Source of the DNA: Tetrastigma voinierianum | Taxonomy: Eukaryota > Streptophyta > Magnoliopsida > Vitales > Vitaceae | NCBI GenBank assembly: GCA_016808115.1 | Contig: JAEQBH010004538.1 | Coordinates: 1 to 64,000, forward strand | Length of the DNA: 64,000 bases | Direction: 5' to 3' | In this document: positions 45,201 to 57,700 of the stretch, one piece after another | Layout of the letters: each line of letters opens with the position of its first letter | Position numbering within the stretch: the stretch's first letter is position 1 | Made by a program: the position numbers and the translations under genes | The notes under the pieces: generated by a model | What the model was told of the DNA's origin: nothing | The model's database searches: none | Seen by the model: the letters and a program-made list of their open reading frames with translations, nothing else

Positions 45201-48200
45201 GAAAATAACCTGCTTTTAGTTTGTTCTCATGACATTGGTAGTGCTTTTTGTACTTGTGCTTTATTGAGATGTTTGTCCAATATATGATTTGTTGATTTGA
45301 AATCAAGAAAATGAAATTAATGATAATTGTAGAATGATACTTATCGATCAGTTCTAAACTGTAAGATGGATCAGAAAATTGAACTCTTCAACAACTGTGA
45401 TTCTTAGAGCAGTAGAATACATTTCATTGTTCTTTTATTTTAGATTCAATATTGTCTGCACTAATTTCTCAATGCTGACTTGCTAATTTTACATACATGG
45501 AATGAAAATATGTTGTTCACCTTACAATTTTGAGTTTTGGATTAAAATACTATTTTTCAAAAAAAAAAATTATTATTATTATTATTTTTTTTGATGAGTA
45601 AATGCAATTTATTAAAGCAAAGAGACCAGGAGGCCCACAGTAAGGGACCCTGTGAGAACAAAGAAAACAAACCCACACCCCTCATACACCTGACCAAGTC
45701 AAAAAATCAAGCCCAAGGATCTAGACATTAATTAAATACATATTTGTACCAAACCAATAATTACAAAGATAAGGCCTTCATCCTTTAGTAGCTCCTACAC
45801 TATTTTCAAAAGCAATGTTTATTTCTTTCGTAGAATAGTCGAAACAATGTTAGAGTATTGCCATCTAGAGCCTTCTTAGTCTCTTTCCCACTTGAAATTG
45901 CATACGAGATGAGGGTTTAAAAGCAGGCTAGGAACCTGATTCACCCCAATCGCGAGAAGGTCGTAACAACTAGCCTGAGACAGTGTAATATGAGTGGTGT
46001 CATCCTCTTGTCAACTACGGAGAGCATCTATTGGTAGAGCTCTTCCCGTTTTTTAATTTGATCGAAGTCGATACCTTGAAGCCCGAGCAAAACTCGTGTA
46101 GTTTGGAACCCCGATTACTCCAAATAAGGCGGTGAGGGAAAAGCAATCAGGTGGAGCCCAAGCAAACCTTATAGAAAGTTTCAGAAAAACACCCATCTTT
46201 ACCTTCTCTCTGTGACATCGATCATCTTGTTTGGGAGAATTCTTTTATCTTGTAAGGCTTAGGAAGATTTTGAATCTCTCCCTTCCCGGTTATTAAGGCC
46301 TATGACAGGGGAGTCCAAACCCCACCCTCACACGAAGGCTCCCGTCGCCATTTCTGAGAGACCTCTTTATTAGTTTGCCATGGCGAAAAGGCGGGGGTAA
46401 GAGAAGGAAAGGCCTCTTCCACCTCGAACATCCTTCAGCGAAGTCTCCTTCCATTCCCGAGAGAGAAAGCGGCCAAGAGCGAGAGGGACGATTATCCCAT
46501 TCCTTTCTAATCTCCTTCCGGACCCCGAGACCATAAGCATCCTCGAATGTTGAGGCACCCGACCACCTCTTTTTCTCCCAGGCTTCCATCGAATGACATT
46601 TCTCGGAGGACTCCTCTCATTGCAAATACCAAATCCATTTGCAAATAGAGCCTTGTTTAAAATAAGCGAGGCTCTTAATACCCCATTTTAATGCGAACAA
46701 ACGTCGACCACTTGCAAAGATGAGGTTTCTCCAAATTGCCACCTCAGAAAAGAAAACCTCTTTGGTGCTCGAGCGCAATCTAACTTTGTCTAGGCATCAG
46801 AAAAAGAGACTTAAAGTATATGGGTAAGCTCGATGAAGTGCTGCCGGATAAAGTGATCCTCCCACCTTTAGATATATATTGTCTCTTCCACAAGCCGATC
46901 TCTTCCTAAACCTTTCTTCAATGCCATCAATGAAGCGAATTATAGGGGCTCCCAAAAGGAAGGCACAAATAGGATAACGACAAATCACGGCCTTCTTTGA
47001 CTCAGCGCCATCGAATCCACTTATGGCGCTTCCCAAAAATAATTTCGCTTTTGATTCAAATTTATCGCCAGCGGGGGTAAGTGAACCACATCAACAACTG
47101 ACTTAGGTGTGCAAGTTGCTCTTGATGCGCCCTACAAAGCAGAAGGAGTGTAGATGCACGCCACAACAAATGGGAAACCACCATACCCTCTCAGTTTCTT
47201 TACTCCTATGCGACGGAGAAAGCCCCCTTGAGCTATACTCAGTGAGGCCACTAAGAGCCTCCATCCTAACCTGAATGGGAAAAGGAGGATCCCCCTGCCT
47301 TAGACCAGAGAACTAGGAAGAAACAGGAGGGGTTCCGATACCCGACCAGAAGCATTGGCATTAGAGATGCACCATTTAATCCAGTTTAACCCTTTCCTCA
47401 GAAAGCCCGTTTTCCATGACACCCAGTAAGAGAATTTAATTTAGATGATCATATGCTTTCTCGATATCAGCTTGCAAATAAGCCCTTTTCTCCTTTCTTT
47501 CAATAAAGCATCTCTGACCTCGTTAACATTAACACTACATCTAAATTTGTCTTCCCTCCTGGCATTTGTCTTTGTGACCTCTTGTCAAACCACTCTTTTC
47601 AACTGTTAGCAAGCACCTTCGCCAAAACTTATAATAGCCTGAGCTAATAGGTGAGTCTTTGTATCACAGCATTCTCTTTTAGGGATCAAAACCAAGGTAG
47701 AATTTAGGTTTCTCACAGGCTTATTATGCTCAAAGAAAGTCCTTAAAGAATCATGACCTCCTCCTTCCACCGAAAATCCCGGCTAAACGACCCAAAAGCT
47801 ATAGGAAAGCCATGCGGGCAGGGGCTTTATCCCCGTAGTCAGATATGACTGCGAAAACCTCCTCTTTGTCAGGAACTGGTGTCGACCGCCTCCTTGGAAA
47901 GTTCTTTGAAGTTGACCCGAGAAGACAGGCGCCCGACCTCAGGGATCGAAGAGGCGGCGAAAGGGCCGCCACTTCCCTCTTTATGGAAGCACCTCATCTT
48001 GACCAGTTTTTCATTAACTCGACCCCAGCCTTTTTATACAGTTTCTTCTCCCATGAGAATTAGCCATCATGGAGCTCGTATTACATGCCATAAGCCGAGC
48101 GAGTTCTACGGATTTACGCACCAAAAACTTCCTCTAAAGGGACCGGTATTTGTAATCCCCTCCTGTGAGTTTCTTACCTCTGTTTCCTCTACCGGTCGAC

Positions 48201-51200
48201 AAGAGTCATTCTCCTTCTCATCCCGATAGGTCGCTCTACTTTCAGCTTCACTTTTCTTTACTTGACTCTACGAACACCTCTGTTCCATGTTTTGAGAAAA
48301 GCCTTCAAAGCTTTCGGTTTTTACGCTAGAACAAAAGCGAAGAGCGGCTAAAATCATGCCACACTTACCCTGACCTTCAATAACTCCTTGAAACCATCAA
48401 CCCTTAACCACATGACTTCAAACCTGAAAGGGATGGGACCCTTTCTAATGCGCGCATCTATGAAATGAGACTGATAATTGAAATTGGTCTAGGCAAGGTG
48501 GCGAATAACACCACTAAATAGCTCTCCCGATCATTAGAAACCTGAAAGCGATCAATTACGGACATTGAACAATTATTCCTTCCTCACAGCCAGTAAAAGG
48601 ACCCTTGCAGGGAATATCTCAAACCCAAATCCTATGATTTCAGAAAATCTTCTCATAGAGTTAGACACTCTCCCACCTCTGCGCTCCCGAGCTTGAACCA
48701 TATTGAAATCCCCACCCACGCACGAGGCCCATTCCATAAGCCTCTACTTGACGCAATTCCTCCCGAAAAACTCCCTTTACAATCCTGACGGGGCCATAAA
48801 CCCGAGAACATCCCATGGAAACCATAGGTACAATTTCTAAAGCAATGTGAGGCGAGAAGATCGGTTTCCATATCCAGCGACTCCACCTCTCTTATCCCCG
48901 AGACGAGTTCCCCGCGGTACCCTCCGCATCCACTTGTTCCCCGATCCCAGGAACCTTCCCACACAGGCTGGCGGCCAACCCGAAACTACTCATATTACGG
49001 ACCTTGGTCTCTGCCAAACAAACTATATCACACTCGACCTAATAGAGGCTTTCAAGGACCTTTCTTTTATCCACAGTTGTGCTCCCTAACATTCCACGAC
49101 ATAATCTTCAGCGTCATCGGAGTTTTTGCTGCATTTCCCCTTTGTTCCTACTGGGACCTTTTTCATACCACTGCACCTTGTATTTCATGGTGCGTTCCTA
49201 GCAAGCTCATTCGCGTAAACGATCTATTTGTACAGCTCATTTGAACATCATTTAACGGTCGATCTCCTCGAGAGATAAAATCTCCAGCTCATGACCTACT
49301 TTGTCAGAAGCACATCTCACTAAAAAAATTATTAAAATAGTTTATATTTGAAATTATTGCTTTGATCTAATGCATGGTACATTTGTCTTTGACCAATTTG
49401 GCTTCAATAACTTTTAAATTTAGATTCTTAGTTGTCTAGCAATTGACATTATCATCTTATTTTAAATTTATTCCTATATGAAATTATAAATATTATTTTA
49501 AAGATTGTGTTTGATATCTAAAATGTTGAAATAAACATTTATTTAAAAATTATTATTATAATTATCAACTTAAGATTGAGGCTTATCGCGTATTTTAAAT
49601 TTAAAATATTTATTGCAATTTGAATGCATGAATAAACATAAAATAAATATTTATATTTATAAAAATCTAAAATAATTATTTTTACGAATATAAAATATTA
49701 AATACGAAGTGTTTTGGATTTTCTAGAACTTGTAACTACGATATTGGATAATTATAAAATAATTATCAGCAAAAAAATAATATAAATTTTATAAATTTTA
49801 AATAGTTGATGTAAAATTAATGATAATAATTTTAAATAAATTTATTTTTAAATATTTTAGATATCAAATATAATCTTTAAAATAAATATTTATAATTTCA
49901 TATAGGAAGCAAATTTAAATTACCTTTGATAATCTTATAATTTTAAGTTGATAATTATTTTATAATTATCGAAAATTGTAAAGTTAAATCTAGAAATCCA
50001 AGAACACTTCAAATTTAATATTTTATAATCGTAAAAATAATGATTTTAGATTTTTATAAATATAAATATTTGTATATGTTTAATCATGCATTCAATTTGC
50101 AATAAATATTTTTAAATTTTGCATAATCATAAAAATACTTTATGTTTGGGATGGCATTGAAGAAAGGTTTAGGAAGAGATTGGCTTTGTGGAAGAGACAA
50201 TATATTTCTAAAGGTGGGAGGATCGCTCGCTGTTCGTAGTGCTGCAGTCGAAGCTTACCCATATACTTTATGTCTCTTTTCGGATGCCTAGACGGGTTAG
50301 GTGCGCCTCGGAACCCAAATTCGAGAGGTTTTGCTGGGGTGGTGGCAATTTGGAGAAAAAGCCTCATAGTGAAGTGGTCGGCGGTTTGTTCGAGACAGGA
50401 AAAATGGAGGTTTAGGTATTAAAACAGCTGGCTTACAAGCAGGCTCTGTTGTGTAAATGGATGTGGCGCTTCGCAAATGAGAGGGATTCCCTCTGGAGAA
50501 ATGTCATTCTATGGAAGTTTGGAGAGGAAAGAGGTGGTTGGTGCTCTGATGGTTCGAGGGATGCTTATGGTTAGGTGGAGGAGATTAGAGGGAATGGGAT
50601 CTTGTCTTTGCTCTTCTTTGCTTTCTCTTTACTGGGGAATGGAAGGAGACTTTCGCTTTGGAAGGATGCTTGGGTGGGGAAGAGGCCTTTTCTGCTCTTA
50701 TCCAGCCCTTTTGCCATAGGCGCTAATAAGGAGTCTCATCATTTGAGGTTTGGGAGCCTTCTTGTGAGGGTGGGGTTTGGACTCCCTGTTTTGTTAGGCC
50801 GTTTAATGATTGGGAAGTGGAAGAGATTCAAAATCTTCTCCAAGCCTTACAAGAAAAAAGAATTCTCCCAAACCAACATGATTTGATGTTTATGAGAGGC
50901 TAAAGATGGGTCTTTTCGGTGAAACTTTTACATAAAGTTTTGTTTGGGTCCTAGTCGATTGTTTTTCCCACCGGCTTATTTGGAGTAGATGGGTTCCTAC
51001 GAGATGGGTTTCTTTGTGGAAGCTTCTTGGGCGAGTGTTGACTCTTGATCGAATTAAAAAACGGAAGAGTCTTTGGCCGATAGATGTTTTACTTTTTATG
51101 CGGGAAGGATGAAGAGGCGATAGGCCATTTGTTATTACAACGTGCGTGGCTAGATTGTTGCAGGGATCTTCTCTGCGATTTTTGGGGTGTATTGGGTGTT

Positions 51201-51679
51201 CCTAAGTTGGTTTGAAACCCTCATCGTGGTGTGACACACAGTGGGTAAGAAGGAAGAGGCTTGGATCGGCTGCGCCCACAACATTGTTTTGGACTATTTG
51301 GCGTGAAAGAAATAGCATTCTTTTGAAAATGGGGTTTTAAATCAGGATGAGCACTGACTCGCTGTAATTATTGGTCTGGCCTTGAAATATACTGCTGACT
51401 AATAGGTCTGAATCCCATAATTGATTTTTTGACTTGGTTGGGGTGTAAGTGAGGGGTGGTGGGTTTTCTTGTTTTCCTTGTTCCCCTTTGTGGGTCCCTT
51501 ACTTGTGGGCCTTCATTGGGTCTTCTTTGGCTTTTATAAATTGCTTTTACTCATCAAAAAAAAAAAAAAAAAAAAAATCATAAAAATACTTATTTTAGGT
51601 TTTACTAATATAAATTTTTACGAGTGTAAATAACTTGTGTGCTAATTTCTATTAATAAATAAAATTATTTTTAATATCA

Positions 51680-51756
<77 letters not shown>

Positions 51757-54700
51757 TTTTAAATTAATTTATCAAATACGTGTTCGAACCTTTTAGTTGA
51801 TGTAAATAATAATGATAATTTTTAAATAAATTTATATTTTAAATATTTTAGATATCAAACATAATCTTTAAAATAAATATGTATAATTTCATATATGAAG
51901 CAAATTTAAAATACACGATAATGTTTATGTTGATAATTATTTTATAGTTATCCAAAATTGTAAAAGGTTAAATCCTAGAAAATTCAAAACACTTCAGATT
52001 TAATATTTTTATAATCATAAAAATAATTATTTTAGATTTTTATAAATATAAATATTTATATATATGTTTATTAATACATTCAAATTACAATAAATATTTT
52101 AAATTTTGCATAATCATAAAAATACTTATTTTAGGTTTTACTAATATAAATTTTAAATAAGTTGATGTAAGAAATAATAATAATAATTTTTAAATAAATT
52201 TTTATTTTAAATATTTTAGATATAAAATATAATCTTTAATATAAATATTTATAATTTCATATAGGAAGCAAATTTAAAATACACGATAGAACAACGGCAT
52301 TGAAATTTAAAAGGTTGTTGAAGCCGCTGTTCAGGACAACGGCAATTGACTTTAAAAAAATTGATGAAACCGTTGTTCAAGATAGCGGCTTCATCCGAAT
52401 CTTTGCTTACATGGCCCAAACGCACTAGATTGAAGCGATGGTTTGATACAATTATTTTAATAATTTTTTTTTTGAAAAATAGTATTTTAGTCCAAAACTC
52501 TACAATTTTAGGTTGGAAAATAACCTGCTTTTAGTTTGTTCTCACGACATAGGTAGATGAATATGATGTTTTTTGTACTGTGTTGTATTGAGATGCTTGT
52601 CCAATTTCTAATGCCTTGTTGCCGTGACATTTTCTTCAGGGCTTATCAGTACATATATGGTTTGTTGATTTTCTACTTCAGCACTCTATGCTCTGAAAAT
52701 CTGCACATATGCTTCATTGTGATTTCTTCTTGGAATACTTTCATATACTTTAATGCTGCTTTTCCTTCTGAAATTTACCGTGTGCTGGACAAACAAGGTG
52801 CACAACTGCTTGCTGTTGCTTTACTTGTTCTCTCAAGGACATGGGTTTCTGATCGCATAGCATCATTAAATGGTATTCTGCATGTACTGTTTTCTTCAAA
52901 ATGCATCTGAAAATCCATGTGATCACATTTTTAATGGTGAGGCATTGGTTATACAGGGACCACGGTAAAGTATGTTTTGGAGCAGGACAAAGCTGCTTTT
53001 ATTCGTTTAATTGGTGTGAGTGTTCTTCAAAGTGCCGCATCATCTTTTATTGCACCTTCATTGAGGTAATCTTCCAGGGCTTAATGGTGCTTGCTTGCAT
53101 GGACATCTAAAGCATGCCATGATTTGTTTATTGAATTGTTACTTTACCAAGTAGAGGTGTTTCAATTGAGTTAATTATGTGGTGGATGGCGTTCTGAACT
53201 ATTTTGTTTATTAGCTTTGCGTTATTGTCTTTATTAAAGTCACATTACTGTGAATTTATCATTTCTTTCCCCCACTGAGGTTGCTGGTTGTTTTAGCATA
53301 ATTATATGATCATATAATGGGAGTCACTCATGTTACTTCCATGATAATGTTAAAATTGGATCAAAACCAAATTATCCATTATGAAATATAAAGAGATTCA
53401 GCATTTTAGTTATCAATCTCTATGATGATGCGAGCAAGGTGATCTTGTCCTAAAGTTATATTTGATCCCTAATTTATTCCTTTGGACACCTAAAAGTTTC
53501 CAACTAGACCACCCAAAAAGTTAGGAGTGCATCAGTCTCAAAAGATTCATGTATGTTAAGGTTTAGTCTCCTAATCCATTTATGATTCTTTTCCTTCTTT
53601 CTTTAGTCTCCTAATTAGACTCTAACTTTGTTTCCTTGTTTGCCATAAAACTAGACTATAAAATATGTATGTTTTCTCTTTTGTAAATTAATGAGAATTA
53701 GAGTATTAATTTTCTATCAACATGGTATTAGAGCCATAACATAGTTTGAGAATTCTAGTGTTAGGGTTTTTCTTGGTGTGATCAATTCGTGACCATCCTT
53801 GTGTCACACTTGGTTTGCATTACGGTCATCCACGGAAGCCATAGCCTCAATTAGATACCTATTCTTGGCAACTTTACGTCGACCTCCATTAGATCAAGCG
53901 TGCACACCCACGAGAGCATCTCCCTCACAGTCTACCCTCGGGTAGAAGCCTGCGTCGAAAATACTTCTTCACGTCTTTGACACAGCATGCGATCTCAGAT
54001 CTAGCGTTGAAATTCACACGCCTGTCGTGAGAACGCTGTTGCCAGCCTCCCTCCGGCCAGTCATATCTGTGACAAGGCTGCTGACCACTTAACTTTTCCC
54101 TTGGTTGTAAAAACACTATATAATATTTAGACCTATATATAAAACTTGTTACCTCTCTAGAATCGGTGTGAAATTGTACACTAATGATGTTCAACGATCT
54201 ATCGAGTAATATCCTCCATTCTTTAATTGAAATATTTAGAGGTATGGATATAAAAACATGGTGAGACCAGAATGTTTGCCCATAAGGATGAACTTGTATC
54301 TATCTTGCAAAAGTCTACTAATGCGAGACTTTACGTCAAATATGGATCGAGTCTTTGCCTGATCATTCTTACGTAACCTCGGGCTAGATTTTGAGAACAT
54401 CGGGAGCGGAATATCATGACCCGATTATTATTTCAAATTTTGATGATCTTGCTTGGTGCCACTTGCCTTCATCCATTTGCCCTCAATCCATGCGATTTGA
54501 GATTATACGACACTTTTTGAGTGATCTCTGGGCCTCATTCGCGGTGATTCCAAAGGTGGATGCGATGCACCCAGGTAGAGGACGACGTCCTGTTCATGTC
54601 TTTGTTATAGAGGCTCAGGACACGTGATCAATGCTATCAGTTACATGGTCGACCTCCTTGTACTGCTTATTTGGCTTGGTCTTCTGATCCTTCAGCGAGT

Positions 54701-57700
54701 TCGAGCTCTGTCTTAGGGAGCTCACCCACGCCTTAGGGTGTCATTCTTACGCTTGGCAAATATGAGGAGTACCTTCGTCTCAATCAAGTAGCCAAATCTT
54801 CCTCCATTGCTTTTGTTGCCCAAACCGATAATGTCTCTGCTTGCTTTACACATTCATCTGCACCTTGGATCCTTGATACTGGAGCCTCTAATCATATCTC
54901 TAGTAATAAAGACCTTTTTTCTTCTCTTACCTTTCTGTCTCCTTTACTACTCTTATAGCTAATGGTTCCTCTTCATAGTTAAAGGCATTAGCTCGGCTTG
55001 TCCCCTCCCTTCCTTGCCCACCTGCGCCTGCTGTGTTTCCCGATTTCCTTTTAATTTTATTTCATTAGTCGGGTGACTTCGGCGCCTCTGTCATTCATAC
55101 ACTTTCTAACCATATACCTGGTCGGGTGAGCGATGGATGTGTAGCTCTCTGTTATCGTTCCATACGCTAGAGCACCGTAATCACCCTCTCTCTCAGCTCG
55201 TGCATCGATCATCCACGCACGCCTGCAGTGTGGGTCAGCTATAGCTTGGGAAACATACTCGTGTCTCGTTCAAGCGTTTGAATCTGGGTAAATTCTGTTG
55301 CCCCGAGCTTGTCCACACTAATGTTTGGGGACCTTCTAGGTGCCATGTACTTTAGGATTTCGAATTTGCACTGTTACTTTTATAGGCAATTTATTCTCGA
55401 TGTACTTGGTTATTTTTAGTAAGCTTCATTTGAGTTATTTTCTATCTTTCAAAAATTTCATGCTGAAATTTGCGTAATTCAACCCTTCTATTATTACCAT
55501 TATTTTCTGTGAGTGATAATCTAAGGAATATTTCTCTATGTCGTTTCTCTTCTTATATATGCTGTAGGTTTTCTACCAATCCTCTTGTGCTTACACTCCT
55601 TAATAAGAGGTGGCTGCAGCGTAGAACCATCATTTAGTTAGGCGAGCTCACACTATCCTCCTCATCATAAGGTTCCCTCGATGTTTTGGGGATGTAGCTC
55701 TAGTGCATGTTATTTGATTAATTGTATGCCATCCTCTATTTTGCATGATCAGATCCCTTATTCTGTCTTACTACTTAATCAGCCTCTCTTTTGCCTCCCT
55801 CCTTGTGTCATTAGTTTATTGTCTTGTTTGTTCTGTTGTTATTCTCTCTATTGGGCAAGACCAGACTCTGTTTAAACCCAGCATGGTGTCTTCTACAGGT
55901 TATTACCAAGCCTTCAAAGGGGTTATCGTTGTTATTCTCCCGACATTAATCGCTACTTCATCTCCGATGATGTCACTTTCTTTGAGGATTCCTTCTTCTT
56001 CTCCTCTGCAGCGCATCCTCTTGTTTTGGATGTCTTATCTATTCCTTTTGTCTTACCATCTCTAGATTTCCCTTCTCCACCTACGGATGTCGTGACTTGA
56101 CCACTTTAGGTTTATACTTGCCGTCCTCGTCCTCCTACAGGGCCTCTTGTTGAATCATCTTTTATGCTATAGTCATCTCTGCTCAGGTTCATGACCATAT
56201 GATGATACACCATTGCCATTCGGGAAGGTATGCTCTACTTATGTAAACCACATCCTGTTTGCCGTTTCTCAATTGTCTGATTTATCTTTCTTTGTACTTT
56301 GCGCTGAACTTTGCTTGTCTTACAATCCTCCACCCCTAAAGCATTAGTGGGATCTCTCATCGGTAGAAAGTTGACGATGGCCGAGGAAATGGATTATACT
56401 TTACTTGACCAGCACATAGAGCTTGTTGCGCTTACAGCTCTTCCCTCTACAGCAAGTCTCTCATTTGATTATAATGTTAATTTTATCTGTGAAATTGGGA
56501 CGATGGTCGGTTGTTCGACTTAAGGCCGGTTGGTTGCTAAGGGGTACCATGTAATATAGCCTGGAGACTATTACAGTACTTTTTCTCAGTGCCAAGATTT
56601 CCTAACTCTTTCGCTTGCTTCTTTCTATAGTGCGCTCAGCTCACTTGGCCCTTTTTCGAGTTGGATATCAGAATACATCTTCCTTCATAGTGATCTTGTT
56701 GAGGAGGAGGTTTATATGAACATGCTTTGGTTTGTTGCTCAAGGGTGAGTTTAGTATCGAGGCTCGCCACATTCCTTATGGTGGCAGTTTCGCCAGGCTT
56801 GGTTTAGTTGGTTTAGCTTAGTGGTTCAAGAGTTTGACATGATTCGAAGCACAATAGACCATTATGTTTTTTATCATCATACCTCTATTGGACAATGTAT
56901 TTACTTGATTATTTATGTGGATGACATTGTCATTACAGGTAGTGACTAAGATGGTATTCAGAAACTCAAATAACACTTCTTCAGCCACTTTTAAACAAAA
57001 GACTTGGGTAAACTAAAGTATTTTCTAGGCATTGGTGGCTCGATCTAATTTTCGTTGGTTATTTCTCGGAGGAGTAGCTGCTTGGATATATTGGGCGACA
57101 CTACTATGTTGGATTGTAAGCCTTTGTAGACACTCTCTTATGGATTCAAATGTCAAACTTGTATCAAGTCGGAACCTTCACGAGAGATTCGGGAGATCTC
57201 GGCGACTTATGCAAAATGGCTGAACTATCTCACTATCACTCGACCTGACTTTTCATTTCTTAAGAGAGTAGTTGGTCAGTTCCTACAATCACCTTGTGAT
57301 AGCCATTGGAATGCTGCAGTTCATATTCTCCATTATGTCAAAGAAGCACCAGGTCAAGGGGTGTTATATGAGGAACAAAGATTCATGAACTAGATTGTTA
57401 TTTGTGATGGTACGAGTAGGACTCACCCACAGATAGATGTTCTACATTTGAGTATTATGTGTTCATTGGAAGTAACTTAATATTCTAGAAGAGTAAGAAA
57501 CAAGATGTAGTAGGTAGATCTAGTGTTGGCTTAGAGTGTCTGACATGACATACTTGACATGTGAACTCATATGGTTGAAGCATCCAAGAGCTAATATATG
57601 GGAAGGATGAACATATGAAGCTTATATGTAATAATCAAGCCGCTTTGCATATTTCATCTAACCCAGTTTTCCATGAGAGGAGGACCAAGCACATCAAAGT

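Larger units (their letters stand above)
45576..49321 (-). mobile_element. LINE B (3.75 kb, ORF2), minus strand, inserted in the MULE left end
   Basis: The 3' tail is at 45576-45600 (T-run, then GATGAGTAAATGCAATTTATT), and the 5' limit is 49321. It is flanked by AAAAAAATTATTA (45563-45575 and 49322-49334). Minus-strand frames in order: MSWNVRGA-like start at about 49100; endonuclease pieces (48964-48653); reverse transcriptase LDIEKAYD (about 47465) and GLRQGDPPF (about 47295); IEERFRKR (about 46905); FGLGVRKEIRKEWDN-like (46560-46490). All are multiply frameshifted. No ORF1 is present, so it is truncated at the ORF1/ORF2 boundary. Confidence 0.88.
45532..52500. mobile_element. Mutator-like element (MULE) with 9-bp TSD and long inverted ends
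   Basis: Both ends begin GAGTTTTGG, followed by (A/G)(T/C)TAAAATACTATTTTTC and an A-run then TTATTA, inverted relative to each other. Flanks are perfect 9-bp copies of TACAATTTT (45523-45531 and 52501-52509), the duplication size typical of Mutator. Once the LINE in the left end is removed, similarity between the arms continues for roughly 0.5 kb (left to about 49770, right from about 51930). The element without LINEs is about 1.7-1.8 kb, AT-rich and has no transposase, hence non-autonomous. Confidence 0.85.
44065..52770 (+). other. Intron 11 with nested transposons
   Basis: 8.7 kb. In order: plain intron to 44562; tRNA-SINE; LINE tail; a tandemly duplicated intron segment; and a Mutator-like element (45532-52500) carrying two LINEs. 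Normal intron resumes at 52501. Confidence 0.8.

Noticed and set aside
47845..48229. Plus-strand frames of 72 and 116 codons
   Set aside because: They are antisense to LINE B ORF2 between its endonuclease and reverse transcriptase and have no motif.
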